64,000 nt of DNA, taken from contig VXBA01005114.1 of assembly GCA_013399895.1 (NCBI GenBank), forward strand, positions 161,320 to 225,319, written 5' to 3'. How positions within the stretch are numbered: the stretch's first letter is position 1; the number at the start of each line of letters is the position of its first letter. Both the position numbers and the translations under genes were made by a program. This stretch comes from Serilophus lunatus (lineage: Eukaryota > Chordata > Aves > Passeriformes > Eurylaimidae). The notes beneath the pieces were generated by a model. The model made no database searches. It worked only from the letters and a program-made list of their open reading frames with translations, and was not told the origin of the DNA. Of this stretch, positions 42,698 through 55,500 are shown piece after piece.

Positions 42698-42875
42698 GGT
42701 CCCGCTGCTCCGGGAGAGCTGAGCCCCGCGGGGGAGAAAGGAGACACATTTTCAGGGATGCTGGGCTGGGGAAGGACCTCTTTGCACCCCTGGACCTGCT
42801 CCTCGTGTGGAATCACGGCCGGCACCTTCCCCGGGATCACCGGCACCCTCTGGAATCTCCGGCCTCGGGGAGCTC

Positions 42876-42992
42876 AGTCCTGCCAGGATAAAACTCAGTC
42901 CTGCCAGGATAAAACTCAGTCCTGCCAGGATAAAACTCAGTCCTGCCAGGATAAAACTCAGTCCTGCCAGGATAAAACTCAGTCCTGCCTGG
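42876..42992. repeat. 21-bp repeat, six copies, upstream of SLC4A5 first coding exon
   Basis: CTCAGTCCTGCCAGGATAAAA repeated with almost no divergence, about 160 bp upstream of the first coding exon, inside the 5' intron or promoter region. Confidence 0.9.
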
Positions 42993-45900
42993 GTGAGCTC
43001 AGTCCTGCCTGTTCTCCACCTCCACTCTCCCCATATTTAAGGAAATCGGGACAAATTCCACGGGAGTTTCCTCTCCAGGCTCCAATTTCTGCTGCCCAAA
43101 GTGAGGGGGAAGCGAAGTGCAGGAGATTTTTATGGACATTTCTGGCCTCGAGCTCATTAACCGGCACTAAACCCCCATTTCCCTTTCGGGGCTGGGACTT
43201 GCACGGGGGGAAAAAGGGATTTTTCCCGGCTAAAAGAGGTGTCCCAGAAGCAGAGTTTCCTTTCCCCACCTCCAGGCTCTTTCCTTCCAAGCCGCGACTT
43301 TATTCCCCATCGGAGCTTCTCGACATTTGGTCCCGGCTGTTAATTAATGCCCCTAATTACGTGAGCTCCAGTGATTGCCTTTCACACTTGACTGGGGCGG
43401 GAACAGTCACCACTCCTGGCAGTTGGGTCGATGCTTCCCAAGGTCACTTTGAGAGCCACCAGAAGCAGCTTTTCCGTGTCCCCCCCATCCCGGCTGCAAA
43501 TCCAGGCCAAAAGCACACGGTTATCCCAATATTTTGGGGAAGAAAGACCCGAACTCGAGGCCAAACAGGTTAAAAGTATGGAGCCAACAGGGTGTGCACC
43601 CGAAAAGCTGGAAGAGCCCCGGGATGACCAGCGTGGCCCTGCTTTGGTTGCTGAATTTTTGACTCATTTGCCCCCAGGCAAAGACCATTTTTGTCTCAAT
43701 AAAGGTTCCAGCCTTAACCCAGTTGATATTTAAAGGCATCTCTTGATTTAACAGCTTTGGGGTTATTATTTTGTAAGAACCAGTTTAATTTTAGGGATAA
43801 AGGGGGATTCCCCAAAGTTGTGTGCATCGAGGGTTGGCATCACCCACAAGCCTTGGCTTCCTGAAAATGGCATTTTTTGGAGAATTCTGGGGTGTTTAGG
43901 AAGCTCCTGGTGGCAAGAAAATCAGGAAAACACCCTCCCACACCCCCCCAACTTCAGGCATAAATACTTCTGGTCTAAAAATGACCCAAAAACTTTCACA
44001 ATCCCCCCAGATCCCTTCAGTGGGAGGTCAGGATCTCCAGCATGGGGATACAGAACCTTCCAGCTGTGACAACATTGGGAAGAAATAGGATTTTTGTTTT
44101 TCCCAGTCTGGTTTGGCTGATCTGAGTTTTACCACAGCAAAAATAACCCACCAGGTAAAGCCAGGCTTTGTTAGCCCCGCTGATAAATTAAATATCCCCA
44201 TTAATTGGAGCTGAGTTATCAGGGTCACAAAACCTGGGATTTTTCCCTTTAATATTTTACACATACAGTTCCCTCTCCCCACTAAATCCCGGCATCCAAA
44301 CACGAGCACAACACGGAACTGTTGGAAATCCCGATTTTAAGCCCAGTGGAAACCAGGAGAGGGGGGAAAACCCATCTCTGCCACCCCCCCCCCAGTTCAA
44401 CCCGAGCTCCCAGTGCCACAAACCCGAGTTTTACCCTCAATAAACTCACCCTGAGCTCCCCAAATTGCCGCTGAGGTGGGAGCACGGAGGGAAGTCAGGG
44501 ATGCTGATTGCCTCGGGATGAAGCTGCTCTTCCCAACATCCCAGCGAGTGCCAAAGGCTCCGGAGCTCCCGCCTCCAAAATGGATTTTGGGGCAGCACGG
44601 ATCGACTTTTGGGAGCAGGGAAGGATCACGGGATGCAAAGAGGGCTCGGGAGAGGGGGGCCAGGGATGGGCTCTGGACATCACCCCGCTGGGAGGTGGGA
44701 AAAGCGAGTGGTCCCTCCCCACTCCGCTGGATTTGTGTCTTCTGGGAAGTTTCTCTCAGTGCATCACCTTGGATTTCTGGAGAGGAGGAATCCCGGGATT
44801 CCTGGAGCTGTCCGAGGGGAAGGCACCACCTCTGGGATTCCTTAAACCACCACGACCTTCCCAGTTTCCCAGGCGGGGAGTTTGACCTTCTCCACTCCAA
44901 AAAGCCCCCGTTTGGGGCAGAGAATTTCATTTACTGCCCCTGCAACAATCCTGCCCCAGCTCAGCTCCCTTGGAAAGGGAACAAACCAGTTCCCAAAGCC
45001 TGGGCTGGGGTTTTTCCCAGTTCCTCGGAAGGGGAATCCTGGGAACAGCCGGGAGATGGAGCCAGAGCCCGGCGCTGGAATTCCCCAAATCCCCCAGTTC
45101 ATAAAGCCGGGCGTTCCTTCTCTCCTGGGAAAAGCAGCTTTTCCCGAATTTCCTTTGCTTTGGGAATGGCTTTCCCCAAATTTCCTTCACTTTGGGGATG
45201 GTTTTCCCAAATTTCCTTCACTTTGGGGATGGTTTTCCCAAATTTCCTTCACTTTGGGGATGGTTTTTCCCGGAGGAAAAGGAGATTCCAGGGATCAGGG
45301 GCTGCCCCTGGATTTGGGAATGTCTGGAGGGAAAACTGCTCCAAGTTCCTTCCCCTGCCCTTGGAACTGGGGGATCTGGGGAGAAAACCTCATGTTCTGG
45401 GATAAAAACACGTGTTTGTGGATAAAAACGCCCATTTTTGGGACAAACTCACACTTTTTAGGATAAAAACACAATTTATTTTAACAAAGCCGCATGTTTT
45501 TGGATAAAAACACACAGAGATGAAAACAGATTTTTTTAATAAAAACATATTTTTGGGGAGTAAAAACATATTTTTTGATAAGAACACACATTTTTTGGGA
45601 TAAAAACACACATTTTTGGATAAAACCACACATTTTGGGGATTTCCCTGTTGAAGGTTCCCCCTTTTCCCAACTTTCCCATCCAAGGTTGGAGCAACAAC
45701 AAAGAATTCCCACATTCCAGGTGCTGCAGGAGGGAATTGGCACCTGGAGCACCGAGTTGGGCTGAAAAAAAATCTGGGAAAAGGTGATTCCTTCCCTTTA
45801 AAAATTATTTAAAAATGTAAAAATTATTTTAAAAATATGAAAAAATAAAATTTAAAACATTAAACATTATTCTTAAAGTTTAAACATTATTCACGAATTT

Positions 45901-46142
45901 AAATATTTAAAAACGCAGAAACGGTGAAAAATTAATTTGAAAAGAAATATTAAAAATCTAAAAACCTCTTTTAGAATTTAAAAGCCTAAAAATTACTTCA
46001 AGAGGCAAAAACTATTTACAAATTCAAAAATCTAAAATTGTTTTAAAACTAATCACGTAAAAAATATTTTAAAATTTAAAAAAAAAAATTAAAATTAAAA
46101 ACCCCTTTCTGACCCCAAAGTCTTTCCAGTCCCTGAGGAGAA
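42993..46142. other. Interval between SLC4A5 5' end and the tetraspanin 3' end
   Basis: No exon could be supported here, although SLC4A5 upstream non-coding exons and the tetraspanin 3' UTR end must be in or beyond it. It contains a roughly 31-bp repeat (CTTTGGGGATGGTTTTCCCA, about four copies, 45150-45265), a degenerate TTTGGATAAAAACACAC repeat (45400-45635), and an A/T-rich AAAATTATTTAAAA stretch (45790-46095). Confidence 0.6.
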
Positions 46143-46590
46143 ATCCCATTATTATTCCCATTATTCCCATTATTATTCCCATTATTATTCCCATTGTTCC
46201 CATTATTATTCCCATTATTATTCCCATTATTCCCATTATTATTCCCTTTATTCCCATTATTATTCCCATTGTTCCCATTATTATTCCCTTTATTCTTCCC
46301 ATTATTATTCCCATTATTATTCCCATTGTTCCCATTATTATTCCCTTTATTTCCATTATTATTCCCATTGTTCCCATTATTATTCCCATTATTTTTCCCA
46401 TTATTATTCCCATTCTTCCCATTATTATTCCCATTATTATTCCCATTATTATTCCCATTGTTCCCATTATTATTCCCTTTATTTCCATTATTATTCCCAT
46501 TGTTCCCATTATTATTCCCATTATTATTCCCATTGTTCCCATTATTTTTCCCATTATTCTTCCCACTGTTCCCATTATTATTCCCATCAT
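46143..46590. repeat. (ATTATTCCC)n satellite overlapping the tetraspanin stop codon
   Basis: About 450 bp of ATTATTCCC, ATTGTTCCC and ATTTCC-type units. On the minus strand the first unit supplies the TGA that ends the tetraspanin frame, so the array is the start of its 3' UTR. Confidence 0.9.
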
Positions 46591-49500
46591 TCCCACGGAG
46601 CTGCCCCAGGTCCTCCTGCTTTGCTGGGGGAGATGTTCCTTCCTGCTCCCCCCCCCTCCTCCTCCTCCCCCTCGCTGGGGTTCACAGGGATGTATCCCCC
46701 TTCCCTGGGCAGGCACCAGCACCATCCTGCCCCGCTCAGGTCCACGGCTGCCAGGCTGAAATCCCGGGAATCCACCGTGTCCAGCCTGGAGTGGATGTGG
46801 TTGAGCTCCTGCCAGTAGAGCCAGGCCATGACCAGCCCCACCACCTGCAAAAGGGGCAGAGGCACAGTGGGCACGGGGAGCCCTTCCCGAGGGAATTCCA
46901 CGCCCGGGGGGGTGGGAGAGGGCAGCGCTGGGGGGGGGAGGCTCCTTGTGGTCATCGAGTGCCGCCACCCCCAGCGCCGCCAGCGCCACCCCGAGCCGTG
47001 TCCCGCAGTGCCACATCCCCTCGGGGATGGGCATCCACCCCCGTGCCAGCAGGGAATTTCTCCACCTTCCCTGGAGGAGCCGGGGCCGGTCCCTTTGTGC
47101 TGCCCCTGTTCCCTGGAGGCACAGCCCGGCTGAAGGGGCAGGAGGCTTGTCATGGACCTGCTGCAGAGCACGGGGGCTCCAGCCCTTGGACCATCCCCGT
47201 GGCCTCCTCTGGAATCGCTCCAGCAGCTCCATGTCTTCCTGCAGTCGGGAATTCTGCAGGTGGGGTCTCACCTGAGGGACAGAATTCCCCCAGGACACTG
47301 CTGGTTTCAGGGCTCCCAAGCGCCCATTTGGGGTCATGTCCAGCTTCTCATCCACCAGCACTCCCGAAACTTAGACACAGACATGGCTCAGAGGGGCGAT
47401 GGAGAAGGACAGACCACCCTGAGCCTTCGGGGCTTTCCCTCCCAGCCTGGAGGCTGCAAACGAACCCCTTTTCCTGCAGAACCATTTCTGCCACCAGAGA
47501 GTCAATAAATAAACTGGGGAGCCTCCTGCACAGCTCTGGCAGCTGGAAACATTATTAATCATCCCTCTGGATCCTAATCCATGCCCGAAATAGCCTGGAA
47601 AGAACGGAGAGAGAGAAGGGGATGAGAGCAAAGGGTTGGGACACGTCTCAACTCAGGGCTGACCTGTCCAAAGGTGGGAGGGGAGGAGGCGGCAGGAAAG
47701 GGAGGGGGAAACTCCACAGGGGGAAAAGCAAATCGGGAAAGTGTCACCCACAGATCTCAGTGTCACCCAGAGCTCTCAGTGTCACCCAGAGCTCAGTGTC
47801 ACCCAGAGCTCTCAGTGTCACCCAGAGCTCAGTGTCACCCAGAGCTCAGAGTCACCCAGAGCCCAGTGTCACCCAGAGCTCAGTGTCACCCAGAGATCTC
47901 AGTGTCACCCAGAGCTCTCAGTGTCACCCAGAGCTCTCAGTGTCACCCAGAGCTCAGTGTCACCCAGAGCCCAGTGTCACACAGAGCTCTCAGTGTCACC
48001 CAGAGCTCAGTGTCACCCAGAGCCCAGTGACACCCAGAGCTCAGTGTCACCCAGAGCTCAGTGACACCCAGAGCTCAGTGACACCCAGAGCTCTCAGTGT
48101 CACCCAGAGCTCAGTGTCACCCAGAGCTCAGTGTCACCCAGAGCCCAGTGTCACCCAGAGCTCAGTGTCACCCAGAGCTCAGTGTCACCCGGACTGTCAC
48201 TCAGAAGAATTGCAGAACTGTGTTCCTGGAATTGCCCTCCCAACACCGTTTTCCCCTTTCCCACTCTCCTGATCCTCCAAGAGCATCCTGCCTGTTTGAT
48301 GCTCCACCAAATCCCTGATAACCAGGATCAATCCCTGGAACAACTGTCCAGGTGTGGCTCCCAGGGCCTTCCCAGGGAAATATGGGAGCACTGGGTTTGG
48401 GGTTCTGCTGCTGGGAAAGGCAACTGCAGTCACTGAAAGGAAAACTGGAGTCTGGGAATGTCTTGGAATCTCCTTCTGTTTTCCAGCTGGCCTGGAATGA
48501 GGTTATTGTACAGCTCCTCCAAGTTGTGTGTTGGATCTGTGTCTCCATGGACAGCCCAGAGACATTTGGGATCTGGATAATGAGATTGTGTTAATCCACA
48601 TTCAGCAGCAAAGACTTTGAGGATTTAAAAAGCTGTAAAGCCCCATTTCAACGTGTGTCAAGGTTTGTTTATTATCTGCTGCTCTTAACTTGTCATCGTG
48701 GGCAGATTAAAATCCCTGAAAGGACCGAGCCAGGGAAAAAACCCCTTTGGAATGACAGATTGGAAGGCAAATGTGTCATTTTTTCCTGCCTAAAGCCAAC
48801 AAGAATTTGTGTTTACAATGCATTTCATGCAAATGAAGCCCACCCTGCCAAAGCCTCCCAGTTTGGGGACATCATCCCTCCTTTCCCGGGGCCTCCTGTT
48901 CAAACTGGGGGTTTCCTGGAGGGAATAAAATGACTCCAAGTCTTCCATCAGCAGCAGAATCCCACAATTTTCACTCTCCTCTGAGTTATGAACCAGCCTC
49001 CATCCCAGTTTGCCTCTAAATATCCTCCTTCCCTTAATGAGAACAGAAAAAGCTGTCAGGAATATGGATGGATCCAATATCTCCAGCACCAAGGGCACCG
49101 TGTTTTCCAGGAGGGAAGGGAATTGGAAAGGCCACGGTGATTTTATTGCTGTGCAATAAGAGGGAAGGAGTTTCTGCAGAGGAACACAGGGACAAAATGT
49201 ATCAAAGCTGAGAGGAAAATAATTAAAAAGCTGCTTTTCTCCCAGCCCTGGGTTTGCAATTCAGCACCAAGCACCGGGGAGCTGCTGCTGGAGGGTCATT
49301 TCAAGCTGGAAAATTGCCTTTTCTTCCTGGCTGGAATTCAGGAAACCACTGTGGCCTCCAGAGGTCTCAGCTCTGCCTCTCTCAGAGATTTTTAGGGGCA
49401 TTTGGATGCACAGGGTTGGCAAACCCAGAGGTTTTTGGGCTACAAACCCCCTGAGCTGCTGCTCCCACGAGGTGCAAATAAATCCAAAGACCCTCGGGTA

Positions 49501-52500
49501 TCAAGGGAATCAACGAAGCAGCAATAAATAACCCACTGGGGAGTCACAAGGAGTGACTTGTGACCCCAAATCCTCCTTCCTGGCATTCCTGACAGCTCAT
49601 CTCTTCCATGTCCTGCAGAATGAGTCGGGAATTTGGGGAGAAAATTTTTAAAAAAGGCTCATTTTCACACCATTCTACAGCAGAAAAAGGGCTGGAACCC
49701 ATAGATGTGTCCCCTGAGGGACGTGAGTGGCTCCTTCTGGGTGGGAAGTCGCATTTTGGGCCCTTTCAGGGCACCCAGAAGGAGCTCAGCTCCTCCCCAG
49801 ACATTCCCCTGACCCATCCAAACGGGATCGACTTGGATTTTGCTCCACAATGGCACAAATAAAGGCTGGAAAGATCCACACGAGGATGCTCAGGAGACCT
49901 GGCAGGATCCAGCACATCCTGCTCTGCCAAAACCAGCTCTGCCCACGGAGAAAATGCTCCACCAAGCCCCAGGAGGGGCTTTCCAGGCAAAATTCCTGCC
50001 AGGAAACCCTTTTCCATGAAATCTCCCTGGGAGCTGCTGGGGCTGGGGGGCTGTAAAGCTGGATCCTGCCCAGGAATCAGGAATCACTTCAAGGTTGCCC
50101 CTAATTTAATGAATTAAAAGAGAAAAGCATTTCTCCTCTGCTGATTTTCCTCCCATAAATTGGCATTTATAGACCAGGCAGCCAAGGGGTCACAGAGAGC
50201 AGATGGAAAAATCCCCTTTATCCCCCTTTTCTCCTGCACTGAGCACGTGCCAGGCACCCGAGGAGGCACCAGCCCGTGGAATAACAGGGATCTCAAGGAG
50301 CAAACAACCCCCAGATTAATCCTGCAGAGGGGAAGGGAGTGTTGGTGGATTCGGTGCCCTTCTCACCCCCAAAGATTTCCCACCAGCAGGAGGCGAAAGG
50401 GCCGAGCTGCAAAATGCCTCTTGCAAGTCTAATTTGCCAGGGTTTCTCCATGGAATGAAAATCGTTGATCTTGTGGATTTTCTCCTCCTCCGAGGGAACA
50501 TCCAGCCCTGCACTGATGATCTGTGGCTGCTCCCAGGGCAGAGCTTGGGAGATGGATGGAATAACAAAGTGAAACAGAGGCAGAAACAATTTACTCTGCG
50601 CCGCAGTCGATGGATTTTAACCCTTGGCAGGGACCTGCCAGAGATTTTTTTTTTCCTTTTAAAAGGATTCAAGTCGTTTTTCTGCTTCTTTAGGATGGAA
50701 AAAAAAGCCCCTTTTTTTAGGAAACAAAAGAGTTGCAGAGGTTTTTATGCACTTGTTTCTGCTTTATTGCAGTGGCCACGTCCTCACCTTGCTAAGGAAG
50801 GTGTTCCAAGGGTTGGAGCTGCTCCAAGGGCTGGAGCCAGGCTGGGAGAGCTGGGAATGTCCAGCTGGAGAAGGGAAGGATCCAGGGAAGACCTTGGAGC
50901 CCCTTCCAGACCCTAAAGGGGCTCCCAGAGCTGGAGAGGGGCTGGGGACAAGGGCTGGAGAGACAGGACACAGGGAATGGCTTCCCAGTGGAGATTGAGA
51001 TGGGACATTGGGGAGGAATTCCTGGCTGGGAGGGTGGGGAGGGGCTGGGCTGGGATTCCCAGAGGAGCTGTGGCTGCCCCTGGATCCCTGGGAGTGTCCA
51101 AGGACCAGCCTGGGACAGTGGGAGGTGTCCCTGCCCAGGGCAGGGGTGGGAATGGAAGGGCTTCGAGGTCCCTCCAACCCAAACCATCCCAGGATTCCCT
51201 GAAATACCCTCAGAAAACAATCCCTGCAGAGAAGGAGCCAGAGCTGCATTTCCTGAAGTCAGTTTAAAGCAGCTGAGAGAAAAATCCATGAGGTTTTCTG
51301 GCTGATTTGAACCACAGACACGTCTCCTGCTCGCTGCAGACTCCTGGGATCATCTGCGTGGAGGCAGGGAAGGGCAGGGAGGCAGGAGCTCCCAAATTTC
51401 TGTTTGCTGCCTCTGCTGAAGGATCTGGGGCTGCTCTTTAATTCAACACAACGAGGCCACACCAGGAATTTGCCCCTGGAATGCCAGAGCCCGAATTAAA
51501 CCATTTTTTGGAGGGGAATACAAAATGTGTGACAGCTTGGGCTCAGCCTGAGCTTGGATGGGATGGCAGGAGAGGAGGAGAGGGATTGGCTCTGAGGGAG
51601 GGAACACTGGGAAAGGGAGAAAGAGAATTGCAAGCAAAGGCAGGGAAATGATTGAGTGGGTGTGTTTGAATAAAACAAGTGAACACAACCACTCCCCACT
51701 CCTCACATGGGATGGGTTTTATCCACATCTGGGATTTTTTATCCCCACCTGGGATTTTTTTTCTCCCCAGTGCTCAGTTTTTTGAGAAAGCTGAGATTTT
51801 TGGAGGGATGATGGAACTCCAAACCCCCTCTGCCTCGCATGGGCTGGGAGAGGCCTTGGCAGCCACACGGGGCCATATCCAGGAGGGATTTTCCCTCCTC
51901 CTCAGCTTTTCAACCCTTCCACACCCACCAGGACCCAGCAGATGAACGGATTTCCCTGCATCTGGTTAAAGACACAGCCACACACCCAGGGAGCAGAGCC
52001 AGGACTCTCCTGTGCCCTCGCAGAGATTCAGAGAAAAACGACAAAACTTCCAAATTCAGGAACTTCCAAGTGATGGAAAAGCAAAACTGGATGGTTCTCC
52101 ACATCTCAGTCCATGTTCCCTGGGGAAGGACAACAGGGAGAGCAGAAACTGCCCGTTCTCCAGCAGCCCAAACTTCTCCTGGATCCCCTTTTCCTGCCTA
52201 AGAAGATCCCCCCAAATCCCAGCACAAATCTGGGACACACTTGGAGCTCAGACAAGCCTGGAGCTTGATCCTAAAAAAGGGCAAAAGTGAGGAAAACGGG
52301 CAGAACCCCCTCCCTGCAAGTCTCCCAGCCAAGGGTTGGCACCACATTCCACGTGGGACACGGCAAACACCCGAAGGGCAAGGATGGGAACCAAGGATGG
52401 GAACCAAGGATGGGAACCAAGGATGGGAACCAAGGGTGGGAACCAAGGGTGGGAACCAAGGATGGGAACCAAGGATGGGAACCAAGGGTGGGAACCAAGG

Positions 52501-55500
52501 GTGGGAACCAAGGGTGGGAACCAAGGGTGGGAACCAAGGATGGGAACCAAGGATGGGAACCAAGGGTGGGAACCAAGGATGGGAACCAAGGGTGGGAACC
52601 AAGGATGGGAATCAAGGATGGGAACCAAGGATGGGAACCAAGGATGGGAACCAAGGATGGGAACCAAGGGTGGGAACCAAGGATGGGAATCAAGGATGGG
52701 AACCAAGGGTGGGAACCAAGGGTGGGAATCATTCTCCCCTGATTTCAGGGCACTGCCAGCCCAAGGACAGGACCCTCCCTGGGCTGAACTTCCCTCCAGG
52801 CTGAAGCTGCTCCTGGCCTGACAGCTCCTGGCAACATTTCCAGCTCCATTCCCTCCAAGAACTTGACAGAATCAAAAGTGATTTATATTTAAATCTCGTG
52901 AGCAGATGGGGAGGATGAGGCTCTTCATCTGAGGAGCTTTTAACGACAAGACAGAGAAATCCAACGCTCCAAAGCACTCCAAACCCATCAGCCCCTGTGC
53001 CAGCCCTGCCTTTGCTCCCCACCTTTCCCAATCAGGAGCTTCCCGTGGGCAGTTAATGGGGAACTCATCAGGCAGCTCCTCTAATGGGCTCCTGCCCATT
53101 ATGGCGCTTCCCTCCCCCATTCCAGAGGCAGCACAGCAGAATTCCAGGGCTCATCTGCATGTTTTTGAAGGAAGCACCTCAGGAAAGCCAGGAACCACGA
53201 GCAGGATGGGGCACAAGCTGCTGCCCCCTGCTCAGCCTCCCCTTTGGAGCACCTGAGACCTCAGGAGCAAAGCCCATGTTTGAAAATTGCTTTTTTTTTT
53301 CCAGCCACTTTTCTCCCTTTTGTTTCAAGCAGAAACTCAGCACAAGGGGAAATCATTTCCCTCCCGTTTAGATAAACTCCCACATCTGCAAAGAATCATC
53401 AGCAGCAAAGCCAGCGTTGCACCCAGCACAACAGAGAGGGAGGTCTGTGCTTGTGAGCCTCGAAATGAATCAGAGAAAGCAGCAAACCACCACTAACTCA
53501 CCTTATTTTGTCCAAAATACTTCTGACTGTTAGAGCTCTCTGGTCTAATTCTGATTATTAGATGTGAGGAGCCAAGAGGGGGATTCCCCTCCTTTCCAGC
53601 CCAGTTTTGACACTGTTGGAAAAGAGCCCCAGCCCCAAATTTCTCTCCACTTTAATGATCTGTGAGGAAAAGCCTCATTACCTGGAAAGCTGGTTGGATC
53701 CTCAGGCCTCATTAATGGATTTCCTGAGGCAAACACAGCTAAATTTACCATTAGACTTTATCTTGCTCGATATTTCTGCTCTGTTTGAAGAGAGCTGGGA
53801 AAGCAAACAGAGGAGGATTTGCTGTGCTCACAGGGGCACAGTTTGCTTTCAGATGCTGTTATTCGATCAATAATCAGACTTCAGGAGTGCTCTGAGTCAG
53901 CCAACACGGCCAGGAGCTGCTCATCCTGCCCAGGACACCCCGTGACATTGTGCCCCCCCCCCAAATTCACGAGGTTTGGGATGCAGGAGGGGGGAAACAA
54001 CTGAAAAAGGAATTCTTTTCCTCCTCCAGCTCAGTGGAAAAGGCTGGGGGGCTCCAGCACATACCTGGGGGAGCAGCAGGGAGCAAACGATGCCCAAAGT
54101 GGCCTCAAAGTTGTCCTTGAGCCAGAGCCCCACGGCGTGGATACAGCCCCGCACATGGATCACTCCAAGCAGCTCCAGGCGCTGGGAAAAGGGGGAAAGA
54201 ACCATCCTGGGGTTGGTTGAGCTCTTGGATTTGGGGGGGATGTTGGTCCTTGTGTTTGCTCCTCCTTAAAAGCCAAAGGAGGGGGTTGGGAATGGATTTC
54301 TCGGGTTGGATTTTCCGCCCCCTCCCCAAAAAAACCCTTCCTGGGAGCTCCAGAACCTGCAGTGCAGCTCTTTGTTGTGGTGGCCACCTCTGAAGGCTCC
54401 CAAATTTACACCAAAGGCTCCCAGATTTACACCAAGGGCTCCCAAATTTACACCAAGGGCTCCCAAATCTTCCCCAAAGGCACCAAAAGCTTCTCCCCAG
54501 CCACCAAAGCTCCAAACCCAGCTCAGGAGCAGCTTTTCCAGACACAGCCCAGCAAAGCCCAGCAGGGATGGGAGGGCTCAGGGATGGCACAGGGGACACT
54601 CAAACACATCCCAAGCTTTGTGAGCCTAAGAATCAGCCCCAGATTCCAGGGAAAAGCAATAAACCAGGAGGTTTTTTACAGCAGGGCTTCTTTACTGGGG
54701 TCCTTCAGGAGATTGGGGGGCAGAAGAAGCAGAAACAAAATCTCTTTTAAAGCCAAACAAGTCACCTCTTTGTCGAGTGTCCTGTACCCACAGAGGGTGT
54801 TCACAACCTCTCCTGGCACCTGGGAAGGGCAGAACAGGCTCAGAGAAAGGGAACTGTGAGAATGACTTGGTTCCCTCCCCCAAGACACAGGAATCTCTCA
54901 ATCCCACCTCCAGGAGCTTTAGGATCCTTAATCAACGCCCTGATTAGAGCTGACAATTTGTTTTTGCAGCTCATTTGCATGTCAGGCTTCCATTGATAAT
55001 TAAACCTCTTCAGGTTTCGCCCTTTTCTCCATTAAACCCCCCCCCCCACCAACACAAGGTTGATGATAAAATTCTCCTTGTCTTGTTAAAGCCCTGGAGC
55101 ACGGCCAGGGCTGATGTTCCCACCGATCCAGGAGGTTTTCCTACCGGGATTAAGCTTAGCAATTCCTTTTTATGATGTTTCCAGCACTGCTGACCACTGG
55201 ATCAGGTCGTTCCTTGGACACTCCCAGGGATGGGGCAGCCAGAGCTCCTCTGGGAATCCCAGCCCAGCCCCTCACTGCCCTCCCAGCCAGGAATTCCCTC
55301 CCAATATCCCATCTCTCCTGCCCTCTGGCAGTGGGAAGACATCGCCTGTCCCACCATCCCTTGTCCCAAATCCCTCTCCAGCTCTTGGAGCCCCTTTGGG
55401 CTCTGGAAGGGGCTCCAGAGTCTCCCTGGATCCCTCCCCAGGCTGCCCGACCCCCAGGTCCCTCCTTGTCCTTTTTCTCCAAGACAATTCTCCAAACCCT

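Noticed and set aside
46069..47558. Long Phe/Leu/Pro-rich and Ile/Met/Gly-rich frames on both strands
   Set aside because: Direct translation of the (ATTATTCCC)n array followed by a CR1 fragment.
52241..52821. Frame rich in GNQGWEPRMGTKD repeats
   Set aside because: Product of the 14-bp minisatellite in a tetraspanin intron.
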